From positions 62,001 to 126,000 of the forward strand of contig BGZK01001210.1 of the NCBI GenBank assembly GCA_005406025.1: a stretch of DNA of 64,000 bases. Direction: 5' to 3'. The position numbers and the translations under genes were made by a program. The notes under the pieces are model-generated. The model was not told the DNA's origin, made no database searches, and saw only the letters and a list, made by a program, of their open reading frames with translations. Of this stretch, positions 34,425 through 46,400 are shown piece by piece (positions within the stretch are counted from its first letter, which is position 1; the number at the start of each line of letters is the position of its first letter). The DNA is from Eumeta japonica. Lineage: Eukaryota > Arthropoda > Insecta > Lepidoptera > Psychidae.

Positions 34425-35150
34425 TACGAGGGCCGTGCAAAGAAAAATGAAAATGAGTGTGTTTTTATTAAATGTTACTTTATTTTTCGATATCGTCGCC
34501 TTTTAGCATAACACAATTAACAAATATTTTTTGTATGATTTGATCTTGGATCGGATCTTGTTGTAATAGTACCAAAGATATTTATAAGTATTACAATATA
34601 ACAGTTTCAATGGATATTTTTTGCATCTTTAAACGTTCGTGTAAAATGCCACGCACACTAATGCCAGTTGAAATCTTTGTTCCTTCAGATATAAAACGTA
34701 CCGTGATACAACGCTCCTCAAAAACAGTTTTCTCGACTTTTTCACCATTTCTTCGGTCACTACCGTTCCGGGTCGCCCACCGCACAACGGTCGACTTAGG
34801 TGGATATTTTTCCAGCGGGTAACTGTAGATTACGGTGGAGTATTTGCTTAAAGTATCCTATAAGTTTTGATTAACTCGTTCTGTAGTGAAATTTTTTAAG
34901 CACAGATGCTTAATAAAGGCGCGCAATCCATTTTTTATTAATTTTCAACTATGCGTACGACAAACTCCAAACAAAAGATTTCCATTATACAAAAATATTC
35001 AAATTGTTTCTCATTTTAAAATCTTATTATTATTCCAGATTTACCAGCCAGTATTTACTTTTTTTGGTTCCAAAGGCTTTGAACCTCGTTCTCACTTTAT
35101 AGTGATTGCCTCTGGAATTTTGTTTTTGTGTTGCATAATTTAGCAATCTT
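34425..35150 (-). mobile_element. Mariner-like element, N-terminal transposase fragment (subfamily 2)
   Basis: The minus strand encodes, with stops and frameshifts, the helix-turn-helix half of a mariner transposase. An upstream piece contains IKHLCLKNFTTERVNQNL, followed by a frame (34591-34785) with RNGEKVEKTVFEERCITVRF and SVRGILHERLKMQKIS. This matches the second DNA-binding helix region of mariners (VEKI...DRRITVR...ILHE.L.M.K). The catalytic DDD domain is missing: the sequence passes within about 160 bp to TATACGAGGGCCGTGCAAAG at 34423-34442, which resembles a mariner inverted terminus. This is an internally deleted, inactive copy. Confidence 0.7.
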
Positions 35151-36355
35151 TGAAAGGAATCCTATAGTATAAAAAATGCTATGTTAAATGTAAAGGTAGA
35201 TAATGAGTGAACTATTTACATTGTTCAAGTTTTAACACCTCTAATTATAATGAATATTATGTATGTAATCCGTCATTGGCACTAGAATTAGTATCGGTGG
35301 TTTGCTCCGACAGTAAAACATCATGATTACGATATTTTCTGCACGTTTTTGTGCTAAATAACCATTTTCTTGATCTGTGATAAATTATTTCCAAAAATAT
35401 TTTTTTTTAACAAAAATGGCGAATGGAAAAACGTGTTATGAGGTCTCGTTTCTTATACTGTTTTTTATACCCAAATATTTTTAAATGACCTATCACCATT
35501 TTTTTAATTTTGTTTCAGTTTTTCAACGATATGTCATTCACTAATACACTTGCATTGCTTCGTATTTTCACGATCGGCACTGAATTTATTTGCAAAGGAG
35601 CGATCGGAAACGAGCTTTACTTTTCGTTTTAAAATTAGCCCATTTAAAATGCTCAAACGACATTACCGCCACTCTTACTGATACGGCTGTAGACTCATAA
35701 ACAGAATTTTTATGTTTTTCGCGATAAAGCTTCAAAATGCATGTAATTTCTTCATCAAAAGCTTTCATTTTGTAGTTAGCGAAACAAAAAATACGGAACG
35801 TAGTTTTCTTTAGAACATCCACTGATAATGAAATAAAACGTATTCAGTTACAATCAGTACAACCACACAGATTTAATTGCATTTTGATAAGTTGAAAATA
35901 ATATGAATAAATCTTTTCCTAGATCTATTTATTTGCTCTACCATTTTTTATAACCAATTTAAACATCCAATTTTTACATTTATAGATACGGCTATTTAAG
36001 AAAAAATAATATTTGCCTAATGTATGTTATGACTCCCAGGCTGTATACAACATCGAAAGTGCGTGAAAATTGTAAGTTGAGGTTCTATCCGAAATACAAT
36101 AACAATTTAACAAAGTTATGGAAAAGTTCTTAGAATTTTTATTCAGGTATATATTTATGACTGTCATCATCGTAATAAATGTCGTCAAATATTATTTTAT
36201 CGCCTAATATCGTAATATATGCTATGCTTTTGGTAGTATTACTGTAAATGATATTATTAATTTTGAATTTCTTTTCGTTTTCCATATAATTAATTTTTAA
36301 ATAATACAGACAAAACATTACTATGCATTTAGTTTAGATCATTGCACAAGCGGTC
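35151..36355. other. AT-rich stretch, no clear feature
   Basis: A 78-codon minus-strand frame (35586-35822) has a lysine-rich, protein-like composition, but I cannot assign it. It may be transposon debris. Confidence 0.35.
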
Positions 36356-36359
36356 GCTG

Positions 36360-36640
36360 AAAAATCGATCCGGCGAAAATCAATGACAAAAGATAATTAA
36401 GAGTCATAGAGCGGGCGCGCGGACGGGCCGCGACGTGTCGTAACAACAATATGAACCGTTGTAACAATGAAATGTGGAGCAACCGCGATTCGGAAACAAA
36501 GCCAGATAGATGAGCGGACCTTCGCCCGCGCCGGGTCCAAGGCTCGTGTCAAATGTCACGGCGGGCGCCGCGGGGTGTCGCCTCCCTCGTCCACCTCTCG
36601 CCGTGCGATGCACGGATACAGATAGGACAGCCGGTATGTC
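36360..36640. other. GC-rich island, candidate regulatory element or 5' exon
   Basis: Very GC-rich core (36410-36610). A plus-strand ATG at 36510 starts MSGPSPAPGPRLVSNVTAGA, and a donor-like CCGGTATGTC follows at about 36632. The minus strand is also open (69 codons). Proline/arginine-rich translation is what random GC-rich DNA gives, so I favour non-coding. Confidence 0.3.
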
Positions 36641-36950
36641 TATTATTCACTTAATTTATAAACAATTCAGATTCGTCGATGAATTGCGTAATAATTATTC
36701 AAATAACGTCATATTAAAAAGATTGTCTGTTTCAGGTACTATTTGGTATCAGAAAATGAATAAGAAAGTGAAAAAGAAATAAAAAGTGTCGTAGGACACC
36801 CGGTTGGAACAAAGATATATTTGCTTTATTTTATGTTGTATCAAATAAAAAGAAAAATTAAATAAATTAACAAGTTTTGAACGTAATTAATGGAGAAATA
36901 TAAAACATTATCTTCAGAAAAATATTCATTTTCTTAAAATTGGATATAAC
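36641..36950. other. AT-rich stretch, no feature seen
   Basis: Nothing supported. Confidence 0.4.
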
Positions 36951-36954
36951 GTAT

Positions 36955-39690
36955 ATAAAATAAACTCACACCTATTCCTCAAAAGAGTTGGCAGATAATA
37001 TACATTTCCACATGGTACATTTTTAGCATATCTCTCTTGGTTCATTGACGAACATCAAGCTTTTCATTCAAGCTTCTCGTCGGTTTCGGATGCTTATTTG
37101 GTACTTTTTTAAAATGCCACCAATTTGGTTCGCATATAATCTTTTAGGGCGACCCTAGCTGATCCTGCATATATTCACTCTATAGATTTGTTTTGTCAGT
37201 CTATTTTCGTTCATCCTTTCTAGATGGCTAAACAATCGCAACATACCTTTTACTGCTCTAGTCGGTATATCTTTTTTCAAACCACACCCCTCTATGACAC
37301 GACTGTTCCTATGTCTATGTATTAGAGACACTCCACACATATTAAGCAAAAATCGTATTTGCACCGAATTGATCACGCTTTCATTTTTCTTCTGCTATAC
37401 CCAGCTTTCACTACAGTACATAAGCATAGGGAACAGGAGCCCATTAGGTTTGGTCAAAAGAGTTTGTTGTGAGACACTTTTATTACTCGTAATAGCAAGC
37501 AAGGCCCCATTCATTTTATTTCCCCGCATTGACTTTCGTTTCGATATTTCTATCATGATTAGCATCATTTGTATACAAACTACCCAAGTATACAAACTCT
37601 TTTAACTTGTGCGATTCTCTCGCTTTCTATTTACATATCGCATTCCGTCGTGCTTTCTCTTCTTTCAATCATCTTAGTCTTGCTGATATTTACTTTCATA
37701 TCTCTTTTCTTAACAGAATCATTTATTTTAGTTACTGTTTCCTGCAGCTCTCACGCCAATGGCGCAATAATTTCTTGGTCGTCGGCGTACAGAAGGCATT
37801 TTACAGACAGCTCATTCATTCGTAATCCACACTCATACTCTATCAAATCATACAGATCACGATCTATGAATAGACTCAATAGTCTCAGTGAAACTACAAT
37901 CTCGGTCTGACTATCCATCTGTAGTCCACATCCAATCCATGACCATCCATAACAAGTTATCCATTCCTGCGGATATCAAACCAGTCCGTATATGTTTCAT
38001 TTATCCTGACGAAAGCACTGGAGACTCTGTACAGGGGATTGCAGTGCCTGTGTCCATCTGTTACTCACGCCATGTATGGATAGAGTTCTCCGTAAATCAT
38101 TTCACTCTATCATAAGCTTTTTCCAGATGTACGAAAATACAGAATGCTATTTGGTCTTTGGCCAAAAATTTTCTATGCTGTTTTGCAAAGAAAACATTTG
38201 GTCCATACATCCTAGCCTTTTTTGAAATTTTGCTTGTACATTTCAGATCTCATTTTCAGTCTTATTCACAATCCTTTCAATAATTATTTTTGCGTACAGT
38301 TTGTCAACAGCGCTGAAAAGACTTATAGGGCAATGATTTGTGCAAATCATTCGCGATTTTTTCCTTCTGCAGAGCGGTACAGTGACGGCTTTGCATCAGT
38401 CATTAGGTACCCTACGGATTTTCCAATTTTCCAGCATTTGTTGAAGAGCTGACACGGCAGGCTTGCCTCTATATCTTCACCGCCTCTCAGCATCTATGAC
38501 GAAACTCTATCATATTTGGCAGTTTTCCCACTTTCATACATTATAGTGCTTCCGTAATTTCGTCCAACGTAATTGCATTATTTTGTCATCATCAATGATA
38601 TATTCAATTGCAGTAATATTGTCATCTGCAACTGTATCTTCAAATGTAAAAATATTTTCCAAATAATTCTTTCAACACTCTTATCTCATTGAGTAAACAT
38701 CCATTATTGTTTCTAATCACATTTATACATAATGTCTCGAAATAATTCTAGGCATTTTTTCCATATTGCAGAAAAGTTTTTGCTTTGCTTGGACATTACT
38801 CTAGAATCTTTTGTCACAGTGTTCTTTTATTTTATTCTTTCTTTTTTTCACGGATTATTGGGCTCTCATTTTTGTATTGGTATATATACTTTCAACCTCT
38901 TTTAAATTATTTTTCAAACTGTCTTTTCTTTGCATTCAAAGGTTAGCCTTTTCAGACTGTAAATCCGGCCATATTTTTTTTATTTCACCAACTACTTTCC
39001 TTAGTTCGAAATTCCACCATTTATCATCTCTATTAATAAAATTTGTTCAGTTATTTTCTCCACATACCTTTTTTGTTTCATCTACTAATAGAGATTTTGT
39101 TACTTTCCACAATTCGTCAAATTCATAATGATTCGTTTCAAGAAAAAAATTTTTTGTTCGCTCTAATTATTCATATTTTACATTCTGATCCTGAAGCTTA
39201 CCAACTTGTATTCGTTGTAGTTCCGTATTCACTATTTTTGCAGGATGTTGTCAACGATGTTACAAATCTTTAATACAAAAGACTACTGAAAATTGGTTTG
39301 TAACAACTTTAACGCCAAAGTACACTTTAGTATCCAAATCTTCGCTTCTCAACCGATAATCTACAATTATAAAGTCTATTATGCTTTTGTCTTCTCCCCT
39401 CCGGCAAGTATATGAGAGCATTTTTCTGTGGTTAAATATAGTATATGTCACATAGAAGGTAAATTCTTGATACCGTAAGAGAAGGAAATTACCATTCTCA
39501 TTTACTATTTTATCTTCAAATTTACCTAAGAATTTCTCATTTTCGTCTCGGTGTACACGCGCCCAGGTATTAAAATCACCTAACAGGACAATCTTTTCAT
39601 TTTTGGCACATTTCACTAATATGTTCCTGATATCAGCTCGAACAGCGGGAGGAGCTTTGCGCTGTGTATAAAAGAGTATATAAAAATACT
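36955..39690 (-). mobile_element. RTE-like non-LTR retrotransposon, 5'-truncated and degenerate
   Basis: The element reads from about 39690 down to about 36955 on the minus strand. First comes an APE-type endonuclease fragment (39616-39260: KIVLLGDFNTW, then YTCRRGEDKSIIDFIIV). The usual DH near its end reads TNQFSVV, so the catalytic Asp and His appear lost. Next, in broken frames, is reverse transcriptase: NHCPISLFSAVDKLYAKI near 38340-38290, SSAFVRINETYTDWFDIRR near 38030-37970, and an intact YADDQ core at 37778-37789. Then follow NKMNGALLAITSNKSVSQQ, MLMYCSESWV and the C-terminal tail MLRLFSHLERMNENRLTKQI (to about 37155), and a 3' untranslated region ending near 36955. Many stops and frameshifts show it is inactive. 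The first part of the endonuclease is missing. Confidence 0.85.
39260..39616 (-). pseudogene. APE-like endonuclease domain remnant of the RTE-like LINE
   Basis: This is the longest intact frame inside the element, 118 codons. LLGDFNTW is the conserved metal-binding region, and IDFIIVDYRLRS precedes the mutated TNQF segment where related elements have TDHF or SDHF. An open continuation upstream (YTQRKAPPAVRADIRNI) extends the match to about 39680. Confidence 0.8.
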
Positions 39691-40085
39691 AAATAAAGCA
39701 CTAAACAGCACCATTTCTTTTTTATTAAAAACTTTTATAAGTTCGTCAAACCGCACAATTACATAATTTTGAAGTCGATAATACATGTCACTTCTATATG
39801 TGTAGAATGAGTTTATTAAGGATTGAAAAGTTCATCTCCAAAACCGAATAAAAATCAAAATATAATCATAAAGGTATTATTTCTATGACATTGTTATTTA
39901 TTGCGAATGCGTGTAATGTGATAAATAGATATTTTAACAAAATTTTGAAAAACGAAATTAGCCATTCTAAATTAATTTAGAAATTGCCGCAACATTGGCT
40001 TAATAACTAGCGTCAGTTAGAGGAAGAGAGAGGAAGAGAGACGTTGAGGGTCGAATGGAGGGACATAACACTTTTTACTTATGTG
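39691..40085. other. AT-rich stretch with a GAGGAAGAGA repeat
   Basis: A direct repeat GAGGAAGAGAGAGGAAGAGA lies at about 40020-40040. Nothing else supported. Confidence 0.4.
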
Positions 40086-40089
40086 ATGA

Positions 40090-40385
40090 TTTCTGCCAAC
40101 TTACAACCTCCGCAAGTAGCGTTAAGGAACTCCGTACCGAAAAATTTTAACAAAGGTACACATGACACACAAAAACAGATTTTTTTTTCGTATCTAAGTA
40201 TCGTGCTGCTGCAACCACAGTTTTTTTATTTCATGACTGGCTCAGACTTTGAAGTGTTTTCGCTGGCCCAGGGCGGGTCGGCGGCCGTTAACAAACCTTG
40301 TCGGCGGTGTCTTGACAAGGTCTTGAATGGACTGCTTAACCCGCTCTCCGAGGCACGAAGTGATTGCTTTCATTTAATTTAGTTC
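40090..40385. other. Mixed to GC-rich block, coding status uncertain
   Basis: The plus-strand frame 40044-40382 ends in TGSDFEVFSLAQGGSAAVNK and PCRRCLDKVLNGLLNPLSEA, which reads more like protein than most frames here. I recognise no family, and no acceptor or donor frames it clearly. CCTTGTC/GACAAGG forms a small hairpin at about 40297-40320. Confidence 0.25.
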
Positions 40386-41200
40386 AAAAATGTATTGAAT
40401 AATTCACCTGTGTTCAAGATGTTATAATTCACATGTGATCAGAATACGAAGCTGAAACTTCCTGATCGAAAGAAGAACATTAATCACTCAGCCATTACCA
40501 CCATCAACAGATAAATAAACAGAAAAATAGATAAATAAATGCAATATAATAAAGACCGAAAAATTACATTATAGAAAACGTAGCAGACCTGTAAAATAAT
40601 CCGTCCCATTTATCATTCACTAATTCCATGTTTATATAATATTTAATTCGAAATGTAGCAAATTGACGCAACTAATTTATTAGAAACATCTCAACGTCTC
40701 TCAGCCGTGTGTTTAATTCTCCGATAAATTAAATTATAGCGTTAATTTTATGTAAAAACGTATTTAAATCTCAAGGTAAATCCATTTATGAGACAACGAG
40801 CTTTGGGTTTAAATGACAAATTGCGACAAAGTGATAAGATAATAATTATTTCTTTCTACGTTGTTCGTTATGTCCTGATGTCAACTAATAATTAACTTCA
40901 TTTATTTCAAAATCTGTCATTTTTTTTCTAAAATCAATTAAAAACCTGTAACGGTCATGCTATTGTGATCGTTTAAAATTTTCTACTCCAACTGTGAACT
41001 TTAAGTAGTCATGTCAATTGTCACACAAGAAATGACAGTTAAAAAAACTAGCTGTTTATAGTAACGTACTAAAATGTTTAAAATAAGGTAATTTACTTAA
41101 AATGTTTTGTTACTATATATGCATTCCGCTCTTGACAATATTTTATTTAAATTACGCATTAAACGCAAATACATAAATTTTTATTAAACGCATTATGTGT
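40386..41200. other. AT-rich stretch, no feature seen
   Basis: Nothing supported. Confidence 0.4.
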
Positions 41201-41204
41201 CATC

Positions 41205-41352
41205 AATAAGTTTGACACTTCTTAATGTTCAATGATAGTGCCAAAATGGCACTTAGTCGAAATTAACTAAAGGTCTTTTTAAAAAAAACTTAGCAAAAAG
41301 TGTCTCACGATTTTACCATAGACATTGGACATTAAGGAGTGGCAAGTGTACA
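41205..41352. repeat. Nested inverted repeat, possible MITE remnant
   Basis: TTTGACACTTCTTAATGTTC, then AATG (from about 41210), is roughly complementary to CATTGGACATTAAGGAGTGG at about 41324-41344. A small perfect palindrome, AGTGCCA/TGGCACT, lies inside at 41237-41253. No coding capacity. Confidence 0.45.
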
Positions 41353-42475
41353 ATGTAAATTTAATAATATAGAACATCTATATATATATTTTGTATTCAT
41401 TAATTCTTATTTCTTAATATAATAATAGAGTTTAAATTAATGGCTATCATAATCCATAGTCGTTATCATAATTCTAATGAAAAACCTTAAGCAAATATTT
41501 ACACTATTACATATATAAGTAGGTTATATGTGTGCACACAGTTTTTATTTTGCCAAATATTGTGGCAAATATTTGTATTATAACTCGTTCACTTCAAGTC
41601 GTCCATCTTTAAACCTTTTTGTCGGGCTGTACATATATATGTCCTATAGAACTTAAAAAGGTTTGAGTGATCTTAATGAGAATTGATGTGTCAGAACATG
41701 TGGTTGCGTAAATAATAGGGCATATTATTATATGATTTCGATAAACGGTATGATGACCATAAAAAATATTTATACATTATTTTGTATTTTTTTGGTAGTC
41801 ATATTTATTTGTTTCTATATTGTTGTGTGTGTGCATGCGTGCGTGCGTGCCTGTATTTGTGTGTCTCTTATGTATCGGTGAAACAATCTTAAAGTTGTTA
41901 TTTATTATTAGCTATTAAGAAAAGTTTTATACTACTAATGTTTGCCATATTTAAAAATTAGAACGAATTGACCAAATGGCCGGAAAAGGAAAATTCCAAA
42001 CTTAAACCGGAAATGTTCGGATTTATTCTTGTCCCACCCAGCTTACTTAAATCATTTTTAAAGGAAAAAAATGTTAAAGAAATTTAACGCTACGCGTAAC
42101 ACGCTATTTTAGAATTTGTGTTTTAAAAAGCTTTTTATTCGATCCTCTATTTTATGACTTTGAACTTTTTAAAATTTGTTATTTCATCTCACAGAAGCAA
42201 CTTCTTGAATCGATCTTTGGACGTGAAATGTGTATTTGAGAAGGCGCTTATTATTGTTATAATAAGATTTTAATAGATTACGCGAAATGATATCTAAGAA
42301 AACCGCATATAAAATACTAACAGACTGACGCCGATATCGCCATAAGTGTTTCATTTTTACAATTTGACTACGGAACGTTTAAAAACGCGTGACATACAAA
42401 TATATAACATACAAAAATTGATAGACAAAAAGCAATGCGCACGGTTTAAAAGCACAGTGATAACAAACAAGACAG
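41353..42475. other. AT-rich stretch with a TG/GCGTGC simple repeat
   Basis: A short microsatellite (TGTGTGTGTGCATGCGTGCG) lies at about 41823-41850. Otherwise featureless. Confidence 0.45.
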
Positions 42476-42477
42476 AC

Positions 42478-42790
42478 TATTTATGCAATTGCCCGTAGGG
42501 TCCGAACTGTGGTATGCCATTAACGGCACAGGCGAAGCATTAATCGAATGAACGCGAATGAAGCTGAGAGCGCGGGCCCGCGACTACCGTTACACAACAA
42601 TAAAATTAAACCATGAAATATCAATTGTCTCTCTGACAGGTCATTTGCTAATTCCTAATGAACGCCGGCCGGCTTTGGTGCCGCTGCACAGCCTCCGCCG
42701 AGAGCGCTGCGAGACCAAACGTGACCTAAATAGCGCCGCCGGTGGACCTTTATCTTGACAATGAACTGAATATGTCGTTCCGATTGATTT
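42478..42790. other. GC-rich island, candidate regulatory element
   Basis: It contains GAAGCATTAATCGAATGAAC, GCTAATTCCTAATGAACGCC and CGATTGATTTCGGATTATG among CpG-rich sequence. The 66-codon frame is unrecognised. Developmental-enhancer character is inferred from ATTA-core density. Confidence 0.45.
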
Positions 42791-43175
42791 CGGATTATGT
42801 TCCTATTGATCTAATTTTAGCATCAATGCCATAATATCAATGCTGAGAAGAGTTTTTTTTTTGTTTGAGTCACTGATCGGAATTTTAAATTATCTTAACT
42901 ATACGACCGACTATTTATTGTTATTTCCTGCTAATAATATATATTTCTTTTACCGTTTGTCATGTTAGAGATTTATGCAATTACGTTTTTAAATGAACGT
43001 GCTTTAATATTTTCTTTTTATTGAAAAAATGTTGTTTAATTAAGTTTTCCTTACGGTAGAACTCGGAACATATCTTTCAAACTTAAACAATTTTTTTTTT
43101 TATTTGTTAGGTAATGACAGTTTCCTAAAAATATTCGTTCAAAGGTACTCGAGTACGTGATCAAAGCATATTTGG
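42791..43175. other. AT-rich stretch, no feature seen
   Basis: Nothing supported. Confidence 0.4.
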
Positions 43176-43178
43176 CCT

Positions 43179-43216
43179 TGATTCTACTTATTGGCATATG
43201 CCAATAAGTAGAATCA
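43179..43216. repeat. Perfect 38-bp palindrome without loop
   Basis: TGATTCTACTTATTGGCAT is followed directly by its exact reverse complement. The two 19-bp arms have no spacer. Confidence 0.95.
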
Positions 43217-43735
43217 TTAAGTTATCATATGATACTTCTATGAATAAGGTATCTTTATTTTATTTGATTAGTTATTTGAAAATAATTATAGTATCAGTTC
43301 ATTCGCTATTCAAATTTATGTTGATATGTTTAATAGAATAAGCATAATTCTATGAATTGTGTATGTACAATTCATTTACTTGAATTTATTGAATAATATT
43401 TTCTTAACTTAGCTTAAGGTTCTAACGTCGAGAAACCTAAGTTCACATTACTGTAAATTGATTTTTTATTAAACGCTGAATAATGTTTGCCTAATGTACA
43501 AGGTAAAGAATATTATGCTATAATAAAAATAGATAAAGAATAATGTTGTCCATAAAGGATTAAATATGCGGAAATTACCTCGCTCTAGATTGATTTAGGA
43601 ACATGTTTTACGAACTCTATGGTCACAGGTTATATCACTATTTTCCCCTACCTCCGCAGGCGCTAGTCATGATGGTTCTGTTACAGATTGATCCCGATAG
43701 GCGGTTTTTTGCTTTCTTATGAATGCAATATATCT
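43217..43735. other. AT-rich stretch, no feature seen
   Basis: Nothing supported. Confidence 0.4.
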
Positions 43736-43739
43736 ACCA

Positions 43740-44065
43740 TCTGAGAGCGGTGTTGTTTGAAAAGAGACGTATTGAGTAGAGCAGGAAAAGCTATGTCGCG
43801 GTGGGTTGGCCATCTGGACGCACGAAAGTAGACCGACAAAACAAATCTATAGAGCGAATATATCTAGGATCGGCATGGGGTGCCCTAGAAGATCTCATGC
43901 AAACCAAATGGGTGGCATATTAAAAAAAGGGTCTAATTTTAAACACCGGCAACCGACGAGCTTGCATGAAAAGATTAATGAATATCAGTGAAGCTAGAGA
44001 AATATGCAAAGATGGTGTTATGTGGAGATCTGGTAAATAGGCATGAATTTATAATGAATTCATAG
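43740..44065 (+). mobile_element. 3' end fragment of RTE-like LINE
   Basis: GAGAGCGGTGTTGTTTGAAA aligns with the ERCGLK region of the family. It is followed by a frame with SRWVGHL, KQIYRANISRIG and HANQMGGILKKGSNFKHRQP. The 3' untranslated part has CACCGGCAACCGACGAGCTT and ends at AATAGGCATGAATTTATAAT. Frameshifted and 5'-truncated. Confidence 0.8.
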
Positions 44066-44405
44066 TTATTAGATAGTTATTATTTCATTATTTAAAGTAG
44101 GTACATAAAATTTTGTGTAGTGACCGTGTAGTCAATCAACCACGTCTATATTCGAATTCGTATAAATAGTTAGGTTTCGAATCCAGACCACAGGAAAATT
44201 GACCAACGCTTAGCGCGCTCATGTCCATCAAAGGGTACAAGTCGTCAATTCTAAAAGATGGCATTGTATTGATGTCGTTAATTGTAGAAGAGTACGATTT
44301 TGCAATTTGCAAATAACAAAAATTGACCTAGAAATTCATGATGTAACTAAACGATTTACGTTTATCGATTTATTTAATGAAATTTATTTAGGATTGATTT
44401 TGAAT
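44066..44405. other. Mixed AT-rich stretch, no clear feature
   Basis: GGTTTCGAATCC at about 44172-44183 is a weak B-box-like match with no tRNA structure around it. Confidence 0.35.
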
Positions 44406-44409
44406 TTCT

Positions 44410-44800
44410 TTCAAGTTAGCTTTGTTTTAGAATCGAACGTCGAGTCGTTGAACAGTTCGCTTTAATTCGTCAGCAAAGGAAGATTGCGTAGAGGACCGGT
44501 ATTTCGCAGCGATGTTCGCGTTGTAAAGAATCGAAATTCGTAACAAAAGATAGTGATAAAGGTTCGGTGCCGAGTTCCGATCGTTATCGGACAATACGAC
44601 CAATCAATAGGATCTCCGCCGCCGCCGGAACGCCCCGGGTGCGGCGAGTCACGGCCTGTAACCGTTTTATGCAAGATAACACCAAGTCTCTTAGCACCAG
44701 CCTGAGCTCTTCGGTAACAAAAACGATCGTGAATAGTAAAATTCTTTCTTGGCCGTGATTGTGCTCTCGGCGGCGCATTTTCGAAATGCTTTTGTGACTT
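44410..44800. other. GC-rich island, candidate regulatory element
   Basis: CpG-rich block with TCGCTTTAATTCGTCAGC, CGACCAATCAATAGG and GTTTTATGCAAG. Overlapping short frames on both strands are unrecognised. Confidence 0.4.
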
Positions 44801-46000
44801 GGTCGGTTAGATTTGATAGATGGTTGTTTGTTTGAATTTTTAACTTAACTGTAAAGAAAATTTGAAATTTTTTTAACAGTGAAATTTTGTTGTTGGATTG
44901 ATATTCAAAAACGTTTCTGACCGGTTTCAGAAAGATGTCCATATATATGTATAAACTGATTGAGTAGACTTGTACGATTCTGAAATAATTAAATAATGAC
45001 ATGATAAACAGTTTTTTCACATAATTTTCCCATTTTTATCAGATTCTATTTTTGGTTTCAACTTCCTCAAAACTATTTTTTCGGAATAGTTTTTCGATTT
45101 TTTGTTCATTTGATTCTCAAAATTCTAATACATACTTTTTGTAATCAAGAAACTGCATTGTATTTGGTTTCTTTGTTCATAAATAACAATTAGGCCAATT
45201 TTTGTAACTCCATTATTTTGGAAGAAGACGTTGGTAATTTTAAGCTTGTAAATAATGTTTTTGAGCTTTCTGAACTCCTAAACGTTATTGTTGAAAATAG
45301 CACGGGAAGTTTTGAGATTGGCCTGCCAGATCAACTGTTGCACACATTTTTTATTATGATTAGTAATTTTAGGAAAGTTTATGTCTTAAGTTTTAGTTTA
45401 ATATTGTAACATCGACATTAGGCAAACAAAACATTGATGGGAACATCAACACTGTATTGATATGTACATAAGTGACGATTTTATGAAACGAGTGTGAGGT
45501 CAGTGCAGGTTATACATAATTTTTTAATAAAATAAGTTGAAAATTTATACGTAATTGTTGATTTCCATTAATAAATATTGTTTGTTAGTCTTTTGTATAC
45601 TGCATAACCTTTTCAATTGTAAGGACTCATACAGATGGACGTCGTTGTTACGATTAAAATCAATGTTATATAAAATCTTTTACGTTACTAGGCTTTGCAG
45701 TCTAGTAACAAGAGGGAATGCTAAAATGGATTACAAAGATAAAGACAGACAGAAAGAAAAGAAAACAAGAAAAAAGATAAAAATCATATAATTCTAGTAT
45801 CGTAATCGCTATAGCCGTAATATGGAGTTTGTAATTCCATATTCATTATTTTTTGACAGTTTTTAAAAATATTTTTTGATTTTTATGACCTTTTCAATCA
45901 TCTTCCATTTACTTCGCTAGTAGCCCACTCGACCTTAGCGACGGCAAAAGTCCGAAAGCATGCCCTATAACAATGATATAGAACTATTCGCTGAACTAAA
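44801..46000. other. AT-rich stretch, no clear feature
   Basis: A frame at 45218-45409 (EEDVGNFKLVNNVFELSELL) looks protein-like but is isolated and unassigned. It may be part of an old transposon. Confidence 0.35.
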
Positions 46001-46007
46001 GAAAGAT

Positions 46008-46400
46008 AAAAAAAAAAATGGTCGTCTGTAAAGTCGGTTTACGAGCGATAATTTTACGTGATAACGTCATAAGAAAACATTGATGAAAAATTGCATACTT
46101 TTATGAATTGAATTGAATTATTATCACTTGCCGCAATTGTTGTTGTAATAAACAATGAAAAACACATTAACTTTTCACTTCATTTTATAAACAGTTGACA
46201 AAACAGTTCACGTGTACGTTGTGTGCGGGCGCCGTCTCTCATCTACTCAGACGCATCGGCCGATGGAGTGGAAGAGAGATTGCTTGTACCGTGCTCTCGC
46301 TCGCACGCTCGGCTCAGGCGGAACGCGACAATGAGTCATGCTTTTTCGTACGCGCAGCCGGTGTTCATCGATTTATAAGACGTTATCACGTCAATAGATA
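46008..46400 (-). mobile_element. Non-autonomous DNA element (ACGTGATAACGTC ends), diverged copy C
   Basis: An A-tract, then GTCTGTAAAGTCGGTTTACG and ATTTTACGTGATAACGTCAT, matches the terminus of copies A and B. The other end, ATAAGACGTTATCACGTCAA (about 46375-46396), is its inverted counterpart. The centre again has a GC-rich block with GTCTCTCATCTACTCAGACG and GGAAGAGAGATTG in the place of the GAGAGAG/CTCTCTC block of copies A and B. The inverted ends are clearer here than in A and B. Same family, older insertion; no coding capacity. Confidence 0.7.

Noticed and set aside
44160..44200. tRNA B-box-like GGTTTCGAATCC
   Set aside because: One extra base breaks the consensus, and no stems or A box lie upstream at the right distance.
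45218..45409. Frame with EEDVGNFKLVNNVFELSELL
   Set aside because: Protein-like composition but no family match, and it begins at a non-ATG codon. Kept only as a note in the surrounding stretch.
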